DNA of 64,000 bases from Symsagittifera roscoffensis (taxonomy: Eukaryota > Xenacoelomorpha > Acoela > Convolutidae), in assembly GCF_963678635.1 (NCBI RefSeq), contig NC_087069.1:40077076-40141075 (forward strand), written 5' to 3'. The position numbers and the translations under genes were made by a program. The notes beneath the pieces are model-generated. The model was not told the DNA's origin. It made no database searches and saw only the letters and a list, made by a program, of their open reading frames with translations. This document shows, piece after piece, positions 10,401-19,214 of the stretch; the first letter of the stretch is position 1, and each line of letters starts with the position of its first letter.

Positions 10401-12037
10401 ACAGGTCTTTTTTCCCAAATTCGATTACTGCTAACGCGTAGCCGCACGGTTGATGGATTTCAATTGTTTGCGTGCTAGATTTTCGCGGATCAGGTTGCGG
10501 TCCGTATACTGGTAAGAGCTGTGACTCCAAATCAAAGTAGATTACTCTGGGTACGTACCAACGAGCTGTTAAGTTTTTGAACTTGTGGTCATCTTTTCCC
10601 GGCTTGGGCATTGTTATGACGACATCTTCGTCTTGGTAGCACAGTTCTTGATGTCTTCTCAAAGTTTCGAATGAAGCGCATGTGTGGAAACATTTGCGAC
10701 AAATCTCAGATTGAAATCGGTGCACTTTGTGCCGCACGTACTCGACCAGTTTCTGGAGATCACTTATCAACACATAGTGATATTTTGATCCATCTGTCAG
10801 CAGCAACAAGTCCACAATCAGGCTAGTAGTGAATCTGCTTGATACTCTTATGGGCAACAATTCGCCATCGTTGTACCTGAACAGAAAAATAATTTTTATA
10901 CCTAGGTTTGAAATGAAATAAAAAGGGTGTTTGAATAGGTGAAGAACATTATTGAAGGAATTTTAAAATTTTTAGAAGGAAATTAGAATTTGCTTACCGG
11001 AAGACGTTGATTTGACAATTGTTCAACTTTTCAAATCTGTCCATATCCATCAGACCCATTGGCATTTCGTATTCCCCATTGATTTTCACAATTCCTTCTT
11101 TGTCGAGATTGTAGGTTGAGACTTTGTTTTTCTCCAGCCACCGTCTAGATGTGGGGTAGAGGGCCGGCTCATTCACATTGTGATATGCGGCAACAAAGGA
11201 GTAGAGAAAGCAACGGTCATCATCTTTAGTGTTGATATTTGTGAGCAGAGTAGATGCTGCGCTGAGTGCATCAGGTAGCTCGAGGTAGGATCCTGCTCTT
11301 ATTGGTGAGAAGGCCGCGAAACTGATTTGCAATTTTTCAATTCTGTCAATAATCCATCCGCTACCATGAGAAGAGAACGAATTGACTTGGTTGACCATAT
11401 GTTCAATCAGTTCCAAGAATTGAACCCCAGCTATTCCCTCGAAGTACACTGTCAATGTCTTAGTGTTCAGAAACAGCATGGTCCTTTCGAAGTTTCCACT
11501 GTCCCCGTCTTGCACAGTGGGAATTTTGATCATTCCCACTTCCACATGGAATTGCACCTTGTTCGGACCCTCTTTGACCCTTTCCAGTATAAGAGCATCT
11601 ATTTCCTCCTTGTTTTGCATCATGACTTGAAGCAAATCCATTTCTTTTTCACCAACTTTGAGATCGTATCGACGCAATTTGCCTCTGAACGCGCTTTCCG
11701 TTGGGGCAGCGGAAGACGTCGTCTCAATGCCGTCCCAAACAGGCAATGCGTGCTTCTTCAGCAAGTGTTGTCCATAGCTTTCCGCGGTGAGAAATATTGT
11801 ATGGCAATAGATACAATGACTATTCGAAGTCATGTCATGTACCAGCTCGACGTGCTCTCGGGCTTCCGACAAACTCTCGAATGACTCTAGACACTCATCG
11901 CAAACAGTTTGAGGAGGAGGGGGAGGAAGGATCTTGTGAACTTTTTGCTCATGTCTTCTCAAGTTCCTTTTAGAGCTCAGTATTTTTCCGCACTGCTGGC
12001 AAGGAACAGGTGTCGCGATAGAAGTAGAGTTCGGCAT
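7457..12037 (-). CDS. Family B DNA polymerase (Polinton pPolB), three exons
   Basis: This replicative, presumably protein-primed polymerase copies the element. Exons are 12037-10998, 10876-8304 and 7974-7457; introns of 121 and 329 bp have GTAAGC...CAG and GTAAAT...TAG ends and keep frame, giving 1,376 codons, within the large size of Polinton polymerases. The N-terminus has three C2H2 zinc fingers (CQQC...HEQKVH, CDEC...HVELVH, CIYC...HLLKKH) and a fourth C2HC one in exon 2. A treble-clef/HNH-like zinc unit (CWIC...DHCH...HNEC, about residues 555-587) sits inside the exonuclease domain. Exonuclease motifs are FDLES (about 462), VAHNLSNYD (about 608) and YLTTD (about 772); polymerase motifs are IDANNLYG (about 872), KLIVNSAFGK (about 1034) and YSDTDS (about 1132). 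Exon 3 carries the usual C-terminal SPFDSKR...DGIS...FGH segment and a basic tail. All catalytic residues are present. Confidence 0.95.
7975..8303 (-). other. PolB intron 2 with a perfect hairpin
   Basis: The stretch between the second and third polymerase exons has stop codons in the frame of exon 2 right after the GTAAAT donor, and a TTTAG acceptor restores frame into the conserved C-terminus. It contains a perfect 13-bp-arm hairpin, TTTAGGCAACATT at 8154-8166 with its complement at 8171-8183 around a 4-base loop, and GGTGG-type purine-rich sequence near 8220-8285. Confidence 0.85.
10877..10997 (-). other. PolB intron 1 (121 bp)
   Basis: Donor GTAAGC at 10997 and acceptor TTCAG ending at 10877. 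The join keeps phase (two bases plus one) and connects the end of the N-terminal zinc-finger region to the conserved start of the exonuclease half. Confidence 0.85.
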
Positions 12038-13596
12038 TGTTTGTTGAAGTTACTGAAGTAATTCAGGAAAATTTCAAGAAAATTTAGGAGAATTTCAAGT
12101 AGAACTGGTTATGGAAAAGCAAAAGCGAGAAGTGACTAGCACCAAAAAACTTTGCGGGTAAGGGCAAGTAGAAGCCATTAACGAGAGTTATACTTCGCCG
12201 TCTTGGCAATAAGTCTTTTCCTTTCCAAAAACAGGGTTTATTCTAGCTTTAAGCTCTATATGTCTCATCACTCTGCTCAAGTGGAGGGGTTTTGTATACT
12301 AAAAACTGATTCATTTACAGCCTCAAACTTTTGCTGTTAATTTTAAGGGTTAGCGATAAAATTTTGGCTTTTTTTAGGCGACTGGTTTAGACTTTCAATT
12401 AACATTTCAGCACTAAATTACAAAATTTAATGCTTAGAATGATTCAGATAGAGCCTAAAACTTTTTCTGACTAATTTTAACCGTGAAACAGTAATTTCCT
12501 AATGATTTCAAGCCCACTTCTTGGTTTGCGTAAATAGGTATAATAAAAAGTAGATTTATGAGATAAAAGTATTCAGAAAGTAAAGCCCTCAACTAACTAA
12601 TTAAGTTGAAAAAATAGTAAACTTAAAAAATGAAAATTTTGCAAATTTGACACCTTGATAGTTACCGATGCATGATAAGCATAGATTGTCATTTGAATGT
12701 GTAAAAGATATCGTTTTAAATTCAAGTGAATGTGGTTTGAAATTTTTAGGAGCTATCTGATACGTAATTAGGACAAGCGTAGAAATTCAAAAAAAAAAAC
12801 AATTATAGCCCAATCAATGAGAGTAGACGCCTGAAAAGTTGTGATTTTTTGAGAAAATCTGATTTTTGTGAAAATATTGAAAAAAAAAAATTGGGAAAAA
12901 ATTTTTTTTCTCTCCAAATCCATTGAAACTACCCTCAATCAATTTGCCATGAATTTCTGAGCAGGGTTAAGGGTCATGTTCATTTTTCGAAAAAAAAAAC
13001 ATAATTTTTTTTTTTCCACATTTTTACCAAAAAATTGTCCGTTTTTCACCCAAAACATGTATATGAATGTAATATAATGCAGATTTATGGCTTAAAACAC
13101 TCTCTGTTACTTTGCGTAAGACCTGGCTAACCCCACCGGGCACAAAGTATGATGAGAGAGAGAGGATAGAGAGTGTTTGATAAAAAAGCCAAATAAATAT
13201 GGTTGGACTACCAACAAGAAAATGTTGGACCCTTCCATATTTATCTTTCTTTTGAAAAGAAAGCAATATCCCGAAAAGGATATTCCAAATGGGGTTCACT
13301 AGTGAGCAAGTGTATTTATCTCTCTCTCTCTCTCTCTCTCTCATTCTTTCTCAAACAACAATTTTAGCGTAAAATTATTCTCGATTTCTGATTTTTTTCT
13401 AGTTTTTCTCTAAGATTTTGCTGAAAACTTTACGGGGCAAACTTTAATTGATCTATTAAGCAAAATAAAAACTGAGACAAAAAATATACACACAGTAATG
13501 TTAAAACAGCTTAGAAGTCAAATCAAACAAAAATGAAAATATAAAACCTTGGAATAATATTTGAAACAAAAGAAGGAAAGTTTTTTGTTTAAGTTA
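12038..13596. other. Non-coding spacer upstream of PolB
   Basis: About 1.56 kb without a supported gene: AT-rich with many A and T runs, a (TC)12 microsatellite at 13319-13342 and an interrupted GA stretch near 13153-13173. The minus-strand open frame at 13024-13344 merely reads through the microsatellite. The polymerase promoter is expected just above 12037, but no convincing core motif was seen. Confidence 0.6.
13319..13342. repeat. (TC)12 microsatellite
   Basis: Uninterrupted TC dinucleotides in the non-coding spacer of the Polinton. Confidence 0.9.
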
Positions 13597-14241
13597 TTAG
13601 AAACCTCGAAACTGTAGTTTTCTCTTTTTTGGCGCATAGCAAGCTGCATTTGGAGGAGTGCCTTGAATGAGATCTGGGGTGACTAGATCAATTGTCTCCG
13701 CACTAGATGAAACCCGAGCATCCGAATAGGAAGTTGATTGTTCTGGAGTTGAAACTGGTCCCCTAACAAACGACTCGGGAGACATTGCTGTCGGAATATC
13801 CCAGTACGCTTCGCGCTCTGCATAGTCACGAATACATCCCTCCTGATTTTCATACAACGGCATTGACTCGCAGTCATACGCGAAGAGAATTTTTCTTGGA
13901 GACTGCTCGAGCGAGGTTGTGTCGTTTATCTCCGTCTTTTCTAATGCCGGATAGCTCTCGTGAATAGTGCAACTCTCGTACATTCGTTTTCGATTCTGTC
14001 TAAGTAGATCGATGTGATCAAGGAGGTAGTTTGGTAGCATGATATGACTTTTTGTAGTCCATTCCTCGTTTTGATTCTCGTCGTTTTTTCGGGGAGCCAA
14101 GTCATTGAACGGACTTGCTGTAGACGGAGAGACTCTCTCTTTCTGTTGATGGATGACTGCAATCGACTCTCTCGTGTATGTTTGGTAGATAATGGTTCTT
14201 TCTCGATCAGACACTGAGATTATTTGTAAAGGACTAGTCAT
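13597..14241 (-). CDS. Uncharacterised Polinton protein, 214 aa, Ser/Thr-rich
   Basis: A 214-residue frame from a good ATG, read in the same direction as PolB and placed upstream of it. I do not recognise a domain. It is polar and probably largely disordered: rich in Ser, Thr, Glu and Pro, with a short C-terminal basic cluster PKKRKLQF that resembles a nuclear localisation signal. It starts back to back with the plus-strand gene at 14868, sharing a 626-bp spacer. Base composition is more even than the flanking spacers and the frame is long for this AT content, supporting a real gene. A virus-specific regulatory or nuclear protein is a guess only. Confidence 0.6.
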   Translation of the reverse strand: MTSPLQIISVSDRERTIIYQTYTRESIAVIHQQKERVSPSTASPFNDLAPRKNDENQNEEWTTKSHIMLPNYLLDHIDLLRQNRKRMYESCTIHESYPALEKTEINDTTSLEQSPRKILFAYDCESMPLYENQEGCIRDYAEREAYWDIPTAMSPESFVRGPVSTPEQSTSYSDARVSSSAETIDLVTPDLIQGTPPNAACYAPKKRKLQFRGF

Positions 14242-14867
14242 GACTTGAAGAGGTTTAAAGTTTTGTTAAAATGAAATGACTGAACTACCGAAATGAAATT
14301 GAGAGAATGAAAAGTATGAAAAGTTTATTAATGAAAATGAGATCAGGAAAGGGGTGGCATAGTTCAATTAGGTCAAAGCTAATAACTTTTTAGGCGAGGC
14401 TATCAAATTTTATTCATTCTTTTAAGCATGACGCCTGAGGTCATGTTAGGAATGAACGTGAAAACCCGATTTTTTAGATTTATGTGACAGCTTTATTATA
14501 GTGGCTACGGGCGAAAGCACTCAAAATCAAGTTTTCATGATATTTTGCCAGACATTCATTGTTATGCTGTTAGAAATTAATTACCATGATTCATAACAGT
14601 CATTAAAATAACCGTCACAATAAATAACACTAGAAGATTTTTAGAGTATAGCCGGGGGAAAAAGTAACTAAATACCCATATAAAAAGAGGTTTATCGTTA
14701 AAGAAATTATATCCTTGGTGATTAAGTCTTATCAATATGGCTTAGGGCGCTCGTAAACTTTATCACCTAAATTTTTACTTTGGGAGCGCATGATCTGTCT
14801 CGTATACTGTGATCAGTCATTCTTCAACGTTCCACACTAAAAACCAGTTGGTTGTTATTCATTTATA
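14242..14867. promoter_or_regulatory. Divergent intergenic region, likely bidirectional promoter
   Basis: It separates the minus-strand gene at 13597-14241 from the plus-strand pair starting at 14868, so it must hold promoters for both. No defined motif beyond an AT-rich TTTATAATG run just at the plus-strand start codon was seen; that TATA-like run is too near the ATG to be a normal TATA box. Assignment rests on gene orientation. Confidence 0.45.
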
Positions 14868-15227
14868 ATGTACGCTTCTCTTGACACGGATGTAGACTAT
14901 TTCGATGATTTTAGGGATATATCTTCGAATGATAAACGTTTAGTTAGAGTCGGTGCAAAAACATTCGCACAGACCGGTACTTACATAACTATCAAATTGT
15001 ACAAAAAAGACGAAGAGGGAACTTTTAAGTATCGACAAGGAATAACTTTGTCAACTGGTGAATTCGAGTCCTTGGCGGACAATTACACAAAAATTAAAAG
15101 GTTGACGAAAGCAAAAAACTGCGACGTGACTGAAAAACTTAGAAAAAAGCGAAACAAATCTAAAAAATCTTCATGCTCTGAAAAGGAATGCGAAAGTGAA
15201 AACGATGATAACTGTCGGGTTGTGTAA
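14868..15227 (+). CDS. PC4/p15-like single-strand DNA-binding protein
   Basis: A 119-residue protein starting at ATG 14868. Residues about 25-78 follow the PC4 (transcriptional coactivator p15) pattern: VGAKTFAQTGTYITIKLYKK, then an EGTFKYRQGITLS strand pair and the helix GEFESLADNYTKI. In that family the fold dimerises and grips single-stranded or melted DNA, which would fit a role in transcription or replication of the element. The C-terminus is a basic KKRNKSKKSS stretch followed by an acidic, Cys-containing tail. It is followed after 37 bp by a second gene on the same strand, probably one transcript. The assignment is by pattern, not by search. Confidence 0.65.
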   Translation: MYASLDTDVDYFDDFRDISSNDKRLVRVGAKTFAQTGTYITIKLYKKDEEGTFKYRQGITLSTGEFESLADNYTKIKRLTKAKNCDVTEKLRKKRNKSKKSSCSEKECESENDDNCRVV

Positions 15228-15264
15228 CATTATCAACTCGTTATTCGATTGAAACTTCAAAGCA

Positions 15265-15891
15265 ATGGTTGAAGCAATGTATGAGCAATCCCCTGATTAT
15301 TTCAAACAATTCCGTAAAAATTACAAATTTTTCATCCTGAATCATGAACCCAACTTTTCAGGCTTCGCTTCAAAAGCAAATTTTGCAGTATCCTCCCATT
15401 CGAATAAATTAGATTTTTGCAACCATTCGATTGACAACGAAAAACATTATCATGTGCTGGTCGAATTTACGAAAGAGTCTACCGATTTACTTAACAAGAT
15501 GACTTCAAAAGCCTTCGTTGTTCCTTGTCTTCTCTCTACATTCAAATATTTAATTTTGGGTTGCTCCAACTATGAATTGTCTGGCCCTCTGATGGAAAAA
15601 CTGAAAATAGCTGTGAATTATAACTCTATCAACAACTTAGATGTTAGTGGTGTTCCAGTTCGCAGACGATTGCCTCAAGTTTGCTTCGGCTCGCAGACTA
15701 AATCTGTTCAAACTCAAACTGACCTGATTACTAACGTAACAATTGAACGCTTTACTAATATTTTGAATGGTGAAAACGCTGCTGAGTTTTCTAAAATAAT
15801 TGACATAATTTTAAGTGGGTATGGTTGTATGGAAATTGATTCAAACACTTTGTTTGTGAAATTTATCATGGAGAAGAAATTCAAGTTTTAA
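15265..15891 (+). CDS. Uncharacterised protein with possible HUH-endonuclease motif
   Basis: A 208-residue protein, ATG 15265, directly downstream of the PC4-like gene. I do not recognise it securely. Residues 61-68 read HYHVLVEF, which resembles motif 2 (H-hydrophobic-H followed by a hydrophobic strand) of HUH replication initiators, and FFILNH at residues 22-27 sits where motif 1 would be, about 35 residues earlier. Tyrosines at 95 and 103 lie where a catalytic Tyr might be expected, but no clear YxxK is present. The second half has no helicase. It could equally be an unrelated protein with a chance HxH. If true, it would nick or bind single-stranded ends; the foldback termini of the element make that worth testing. 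Confidence 0.5.
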   Translation: MVEAMYEQSPDYFKQFRKNYKFFILNHEPNFSGFASKANFAVSSHSNKLDFCNHSIDNEKHYHVLVEFTKESTDLLNKMTSKAFVVPCLLSTFKYLILGCSNYELSGPLMEKLKIAVNYNSINNLDVSGVPVRRRLPQVCFGSQTKSVQTQTDLITNVTIERFTNILNGENAAEFSKIIDIILSGYGCMEIDSNTLFVKFIMEKKFKF

Positions 15892-16156
15892 ATATTGGTT
15901 TTCTTTCGCTCTTGTATACCAAAAAAAAATGTTACTACACAAGCCGGAGGCGTTCCCGAGGAGCGTAGCGACGAGCAACGCCGGGTTAGCTATTGCCCCT
16001 TAAACCAAACGGCCATGCCTTAATAATTCGAAGGACTTGATATGAAACTTTTCGCGGTTCACATAAACTTGCAGAAAAAAACTTTGTTGTTAATAAGAAT
16101 GAATTGAAAAAAAAAAAACGAATTTATAAATTTTACAAAAACATCAATAAATTAAT
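15892..16156. other. Convergent intergenic spacer with GC-rich hairpin
   Basis: The plus-strand pair and the minus-strand capsid block end towards each other here. The spacer holds an unusually GC-rich inverted repeat: GGCGTT at 15949-15954 pairs with AACGCC at 15977-15982, extended outward by CCGG and CGGG with one bulge, around CCCGAGGAGCGTAGCGACGAGC. The rest is AT-rich, with an A-run near 16106. It could be a transcript end structure or a binding or origin site. Confidence 0.7.
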
Positions 16157-16594
16157 TTAGAATAACATATGTTTGGCAAATCTTATCAAATCATGATCAT
16201 TAAGTTTGAAACCTATTGGAAATTTGTTTGTAATTATAACATGAGCAACATAAATACAATAAAGTCCGCATAACACTGAATCAGCTGATTGTATTGGTTT
16301 TTTCAACAGTAGCTGATTTCCCTCGTGAATTGTTCGTCGCATATTCTTGTACACGAGGGGATAATCACATAATCGTTTACCTAGAGGATCTGCGAAGAAT
16401 ATCTGTCCTCCAGCTTGAGCAAAAAGCAACCAGTGGGTTCCAGGTTGATCCGATGGTGAGGCATTCATAATCATGAACGTATTATCGTTTTTCAGTACTG
16501 AAGAGCATGGCAAATCTGCCGGAAAAACACCTCTAAAGCGATGTTTCAAATGTTTACAACGGTTAATAATTTCTACTAGTTGAAGATTATCCAT
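16157..16594 (-). CDS. Adenain-like cysteine protease (maturation protease)
   Basis: A 145-residue member of the adenovirus protease family (peptidase C5 type). It should cleave capsid and core precursors during virion maturation. Catalytic residues are visible in the right order: His54 in GTHWLLFA, Asp69 in FFADPLG, the oxyanion Gln102 in PIQSADS and Cys109 in VLCGLYC. It is shorter than the roughly 200-residue adenovirus enzyme but typical for Polintons. It is the last gene of the minus-strand capsid block, starting 7 bp after the major capsid protein stop, which suggests co-transcription. Confidence 0.93.
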   Translation of the reverse strand: MDNLQLVEIINRCKHLKHRFRGVFPADLPCSSVLKNDNTFMIMNASPSDQPGTHWLLFAQAGGQIFFADPLGKRLCDYPLVYKNMRRTIHEGNQLLLKKPIQSADSVLCGLYCIYVAHVIITNKFPIGFKLNDHDLIRFAKHMLF

Positions 16595-16601
16595 GTCTAT
16601 C

Positions 16602-17918
16602 TTAGGTCATAAGAGTGTTTTTGGTAATTTTTCTATCTGAACGCACATAAACTGTTGATGCACGCTCTCCCATAAACAATAACTCGACGTTATTAGCGAG
16701 ACCTGCGTCAAACTTGAGTTCGAGCGAAATAGTGCAATTGGTCAATTCAGGATGAATAAAATCGTGTGAAGCCCCCTGAGTAGACGTGAGATCAAAAGCC
16801 ATAATATAATGATTATCATAATTAGCGAGACTGATTCCATGACTAGTGTTTAAAACAAAATCAAGAGCCTCAAGCGTATTGTAATAAATTCTTTTATTGT
16901 CTGATGTTGAGATGGGAGTTCCGGCAATGGGTAGACCGTTTCTGTAAACAATGATCTCATTCAACCCAAATTTCTGGTAATGAAAAGGGTTTGTTCTATT
17001 AGTACCCAAATATGCTTCGTTTATGCTCATTGCTACTATCATTCTTCGAACAGGTTCTTTTGCAAAAACATCCTCTTGTCGCCAGCTTTGTACTCCTGCA
17101 GTTGCGAGAAACGTTTTTGGTACTACTTCGATGTAATTGTAAATTGCCGGGTTCTTCAACAAAGTTTTTTCTATTGATGAGAGAACATAGTCAGTCACAG
17201 TCATCTTTCTGACATAGAGGTTAGCTTCGATTATTTGGACCTTGTAGTGTTTAGCTGCATCTTCAGATATGACAACAAAATCATTAGGAGAACGTCTAAG
17301 AGACAATCTTATTGTCACACCGCTAAGTAGATGCTTGTCACACGACAAAAAATCGCAAGCAATTTTACCAAATAGCTTCAGCTCGCTCGAGGCCGCAACG
17401 AGACCTTTACGCTCCGTAACATCATCAGCTCTCCTTCCAGCACCGTCAATGGCTGATGGATTTTCTTCATAATAATAACCTTGACAAGCCAACCATGTTT
17501 TCTTGGCATCATTACCGTATGAAAACTCGGTCTCAATAAAGCTTTTATGGGCAAAATTAGCATTGGTAGTTGATATTTTTTCACCATTCAGAGACAGTGT
17601 ACACTCAGAAAATAATGAAGATAAAGGATTGTTAACAAAATACGGCGTATCTCTGTTTGCCGCCTCTGTAGCATGTGTTCGAAGCACGTTTCCATTGCTT
17701 CGAACAATTCGTGCAACTATTTCCAAACGAGTACGTTGAAGATCGATGAAATTATTTCTGTCGCCGAGTACTTCAAACTCTAGCATAGGACCATCAGGGG
17801 AGTAGGAAGGTCCAATTTTTTGGGTGAATGCATTTTCAAAAGTGACAAGCAAAGGCGGTTTCTCAAATAAGTCCAAGGAGCTGTGAGTTGCTTCACTCGG
17901 GATTAAATTAGAAATCAT
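16602..17918 (-). CDS. Major capsid protein (double jelly-roll)
   Basis: A 438-residue protein with the conserved N-terminal pattern of Polinton major capsid proteins: a short lead with LDLFEKPP, then GPMLEFEVLGDRNNFIDLQ and a TRLEIVARIVRSNG strand, followed by FVNNPLSSLFSECTLSLNG and an AKKTWLACQGYYYE region after the first jelly roll. The family forms trimers that tile an icosahedral capsid. It lies between the basic virion protein (11-bp overlap) and the protease, the usual Polinton order. The reading frame is complete with no damage. Identification is by remembered family pattern and position rather than a search. Confidence 0.9.
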   Translation of the reverse strand: MISNLIPSEATHSSLDLFEKPPLLVTFENAFTQKIGPSYSPDGPMLEFEVLGDRNNFIDLQRTRLEIVARIVRSNGNVLRTHATEAANRDTPYFVNNPLSSLFSECTLSLNGEKISTTNANFAHKSFIETEFSYGNDAKKTWLACQGYYYEENPSAIDGAGRRADDVTERKGLVAASSELKLFGKIACDFLSCDKHLLSGVTIRLSLRRSPNDFVVISEDAAKHYKVQIIEANLYVRKMTVTDYVLSSIEKTLLKNPAIYNYIEVVPKTFLATAGVQSWRQEDVFAKEPVRRMIVAMSINEAYLGTNRTNPFHYQKFGLNEIIVYRNGLPIAGTPISTSDNKRIYYNTLEALDFVLNTSHGISLANYDNHYIMAFDLTSTQGASHDFIHPELTNCTISLELKFDAGLANNVELLFMGERASTVYVRSDRKITKNTLMT

Positions 17919-18315
17919 TTTTAACCCTTGTAAAGAAATCGGAGCGACTTCTCTGTGCAGTTCGTTTTCTGGGAATGACGCGTCTCGTTTTTCGTTTAAA
18001 CGCCGTCGTTCTTTTCGGATGACTTTTCCGAGATCTACTTCCTCCTCCTACTTGCTTTTTGATTGTTTTTCTAACGGTGCTTTTGAGTGCCTGCTTAGGA
18101 CTTTTTCTTTTTGTTGCAACTTCTATCAGTTCTGGAGCTGCCTGAAGAAGTAGTTCTTTTCCGATTTTTTTAGCCGCGGGTATCACAAATTTTCGAGCCA
18201 GTGGAAGTGCGACTCTTCCTATTCCCAAGGCTAATGCACCAAAGCCACTGCCTCGTTGTCTATAATGCCCCGAGAAATGTGGTAGGTTTGCTTGGTTGTG
18301 GTAATATGAATCCAT
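17908..18315 (-). CDS. Basic virion protein, adenovirus pX/pVI-like
   Basis: About 135 residues; the first ATG is at 18315, with an in-frame TTG slightly upstream. The N-terminus HFSGHYRQRGSGFGALALGI is the Gly/Arg-rich signature found before the capsid gene in many Polintons, followed by a hydrophobic or amphipathic stretch (VALPLARKFVIPAAKKIGKE). The C-terminal half is extremely basic (KRKTRRVIPRKRTAQRSR), fitting DNA condensation inside the capsid, as for adenovirus core proteins. The Gly-rich N-terminus could be a protease cleavage site or membrane-active segment. It starts 5 bp after the penton gene stop and overlaps the capsid gene by 11 bp. Confidence 0.75.
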   Translation of the reverse strand: MDSYYHNQANLPHFSGHYRQRGSGFGALALGIGRVALPLARKFVIPAAKKIGKELLLQAAPELIEVATKRKSPKQALKSTVRKTIKKQVGGGSRSRKSHPKRTTAFKRKTRRVIPRKRTAQRSRSDFFTRVKNDF

Positions 18316-18320
18316 TTTGA

Positions 18321-19214
18321 TCAATTGCTAAACTTTTGAAATTTCAAAGTCAGAACAACTTTTCCCCCTCCAGCGAAAGGAACAAGTCCTCCAGTTTCTG
18401 TGCGCAAGTTCACAGAAATATTGGAAATATTATTGACCAAAAGTTTTTTAAAATCCAAATTACTAAACACTTTACGATGATTCGGTTCAATTGTACATGC
18501 GTAACCGTTTTTCACTCGACGATTTGTATCAATGACTCGTAAAAGGGGTGCTTTTGTGTCTCCGACTATTTGATAATGAATTATGTCCAGATAAATAAAC
18601 ATAAGCTGAGTACCAGCGCATACATCAACGGGATAGTCAGCAATAAGATCTTGGGTAGAGAATGTGCTATGTTTCGTGCTTCCTTGTTTGTAACCTATAT
18701 GATAACCAGTTCCATCTCTGACGCCTTTGAATCCAAGTAGACTAGGAATTTGCGGGCTTGAAAAAGTTATACCTTCCCAATAATGCAGCCATAAGGAAAG
18801 ATGTTTGGTTATTGGATCTATTACGTAATCCAATTTCTCTAATTCTGTCTTTCGACGAATCTCGTCCAGTATTTGATCAATGCTCGTATATTCTCCTTTT
18901 GTTAATTTTGCTGTTTCTCCAAGGTAAGGTCTGGAGATCTTGTCTTTCTCAACTTTCATGCTTGCTATAACCCGATCTTTTTTGTAGTACACAATGTTGT
19001 TGTCAGTTACGTTGTTTATCTGAGTAGGGAAGGTAATTTCTGTAACTGCTACTCTCCATTCACCTTGCAAATTTATTTCTTCACTCAGGAGATTTTTGAA
19101 GTTGGCCAGAGTGTTATCCTTAAAAACGTTCATTGATGCAGATGAAACTAGGGTAATTGTGAAGGAAGGGGGAACATTATGGGTGAAAAGACTGTCGGAA
19201 GTGCCCTCAGTCAT
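18321..19214 (-). CDS. Minor capsid (penton-like) protein
   Basis: A 297-residue protein with the conserved start of Polinton penton proteins: FTITLVSSASMNVFKDN, then NFKNLLSEEINLQGEWRVAV and TEITFPTQINNV. The fold in the family is a single jelly roll that occupies the five-fold vertices. It ends with a predicted strand-rich region (GGKVVLTLKFQKF). It overlaps the integrase stop by 8 bp and is followed after 5 bp by the basic virion protein. Confidence 0.85.
   Translation of the reverse strand: MTEGTSDSLFTHNVPPSFTITLVSSASMNVFKDNTLANFKNLLSEEINLQGEWRVAVTEITFPTQINNVTDNNIVYYKKDRVIASMKVEKDKISRPYLGETAKLTKGEYTSIDQILDEIRRKTELEKLDYVIDPITKHLSLWLHYWEGITFSSPQIPSLLGFKGVRDGTGYHIGYKQGSTKHSTFSTQDLIADYPVDVCAGTQLMFIYLDIIHYQIVGDTKAPLLRVIDTNRRVKNGYACTIEPNHRKVFSNLDFKKLLVNNISNISVNLRTETGGLVPFAGGGKVVLTLKFQKFSN

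Noticed and set aside
11327-11884. 185-codon + strand open frame
   Set aside because: It lies opposite the zinc-finger exon of PolB and has no domain; it is a mirror of the real coding strand.
13024-13344. Minus-strand frame starting RERERERD
   Set aside because: The start is the translated (TC)n microsatellite and the rest has no protein character.
15943-15984. GC-rich hairpin as a bacterial-type terminator
   Set aside because: No T-run follows directly and the locus is nuclear and eukaryotic, so a rho-independent terminator is not meaningful.
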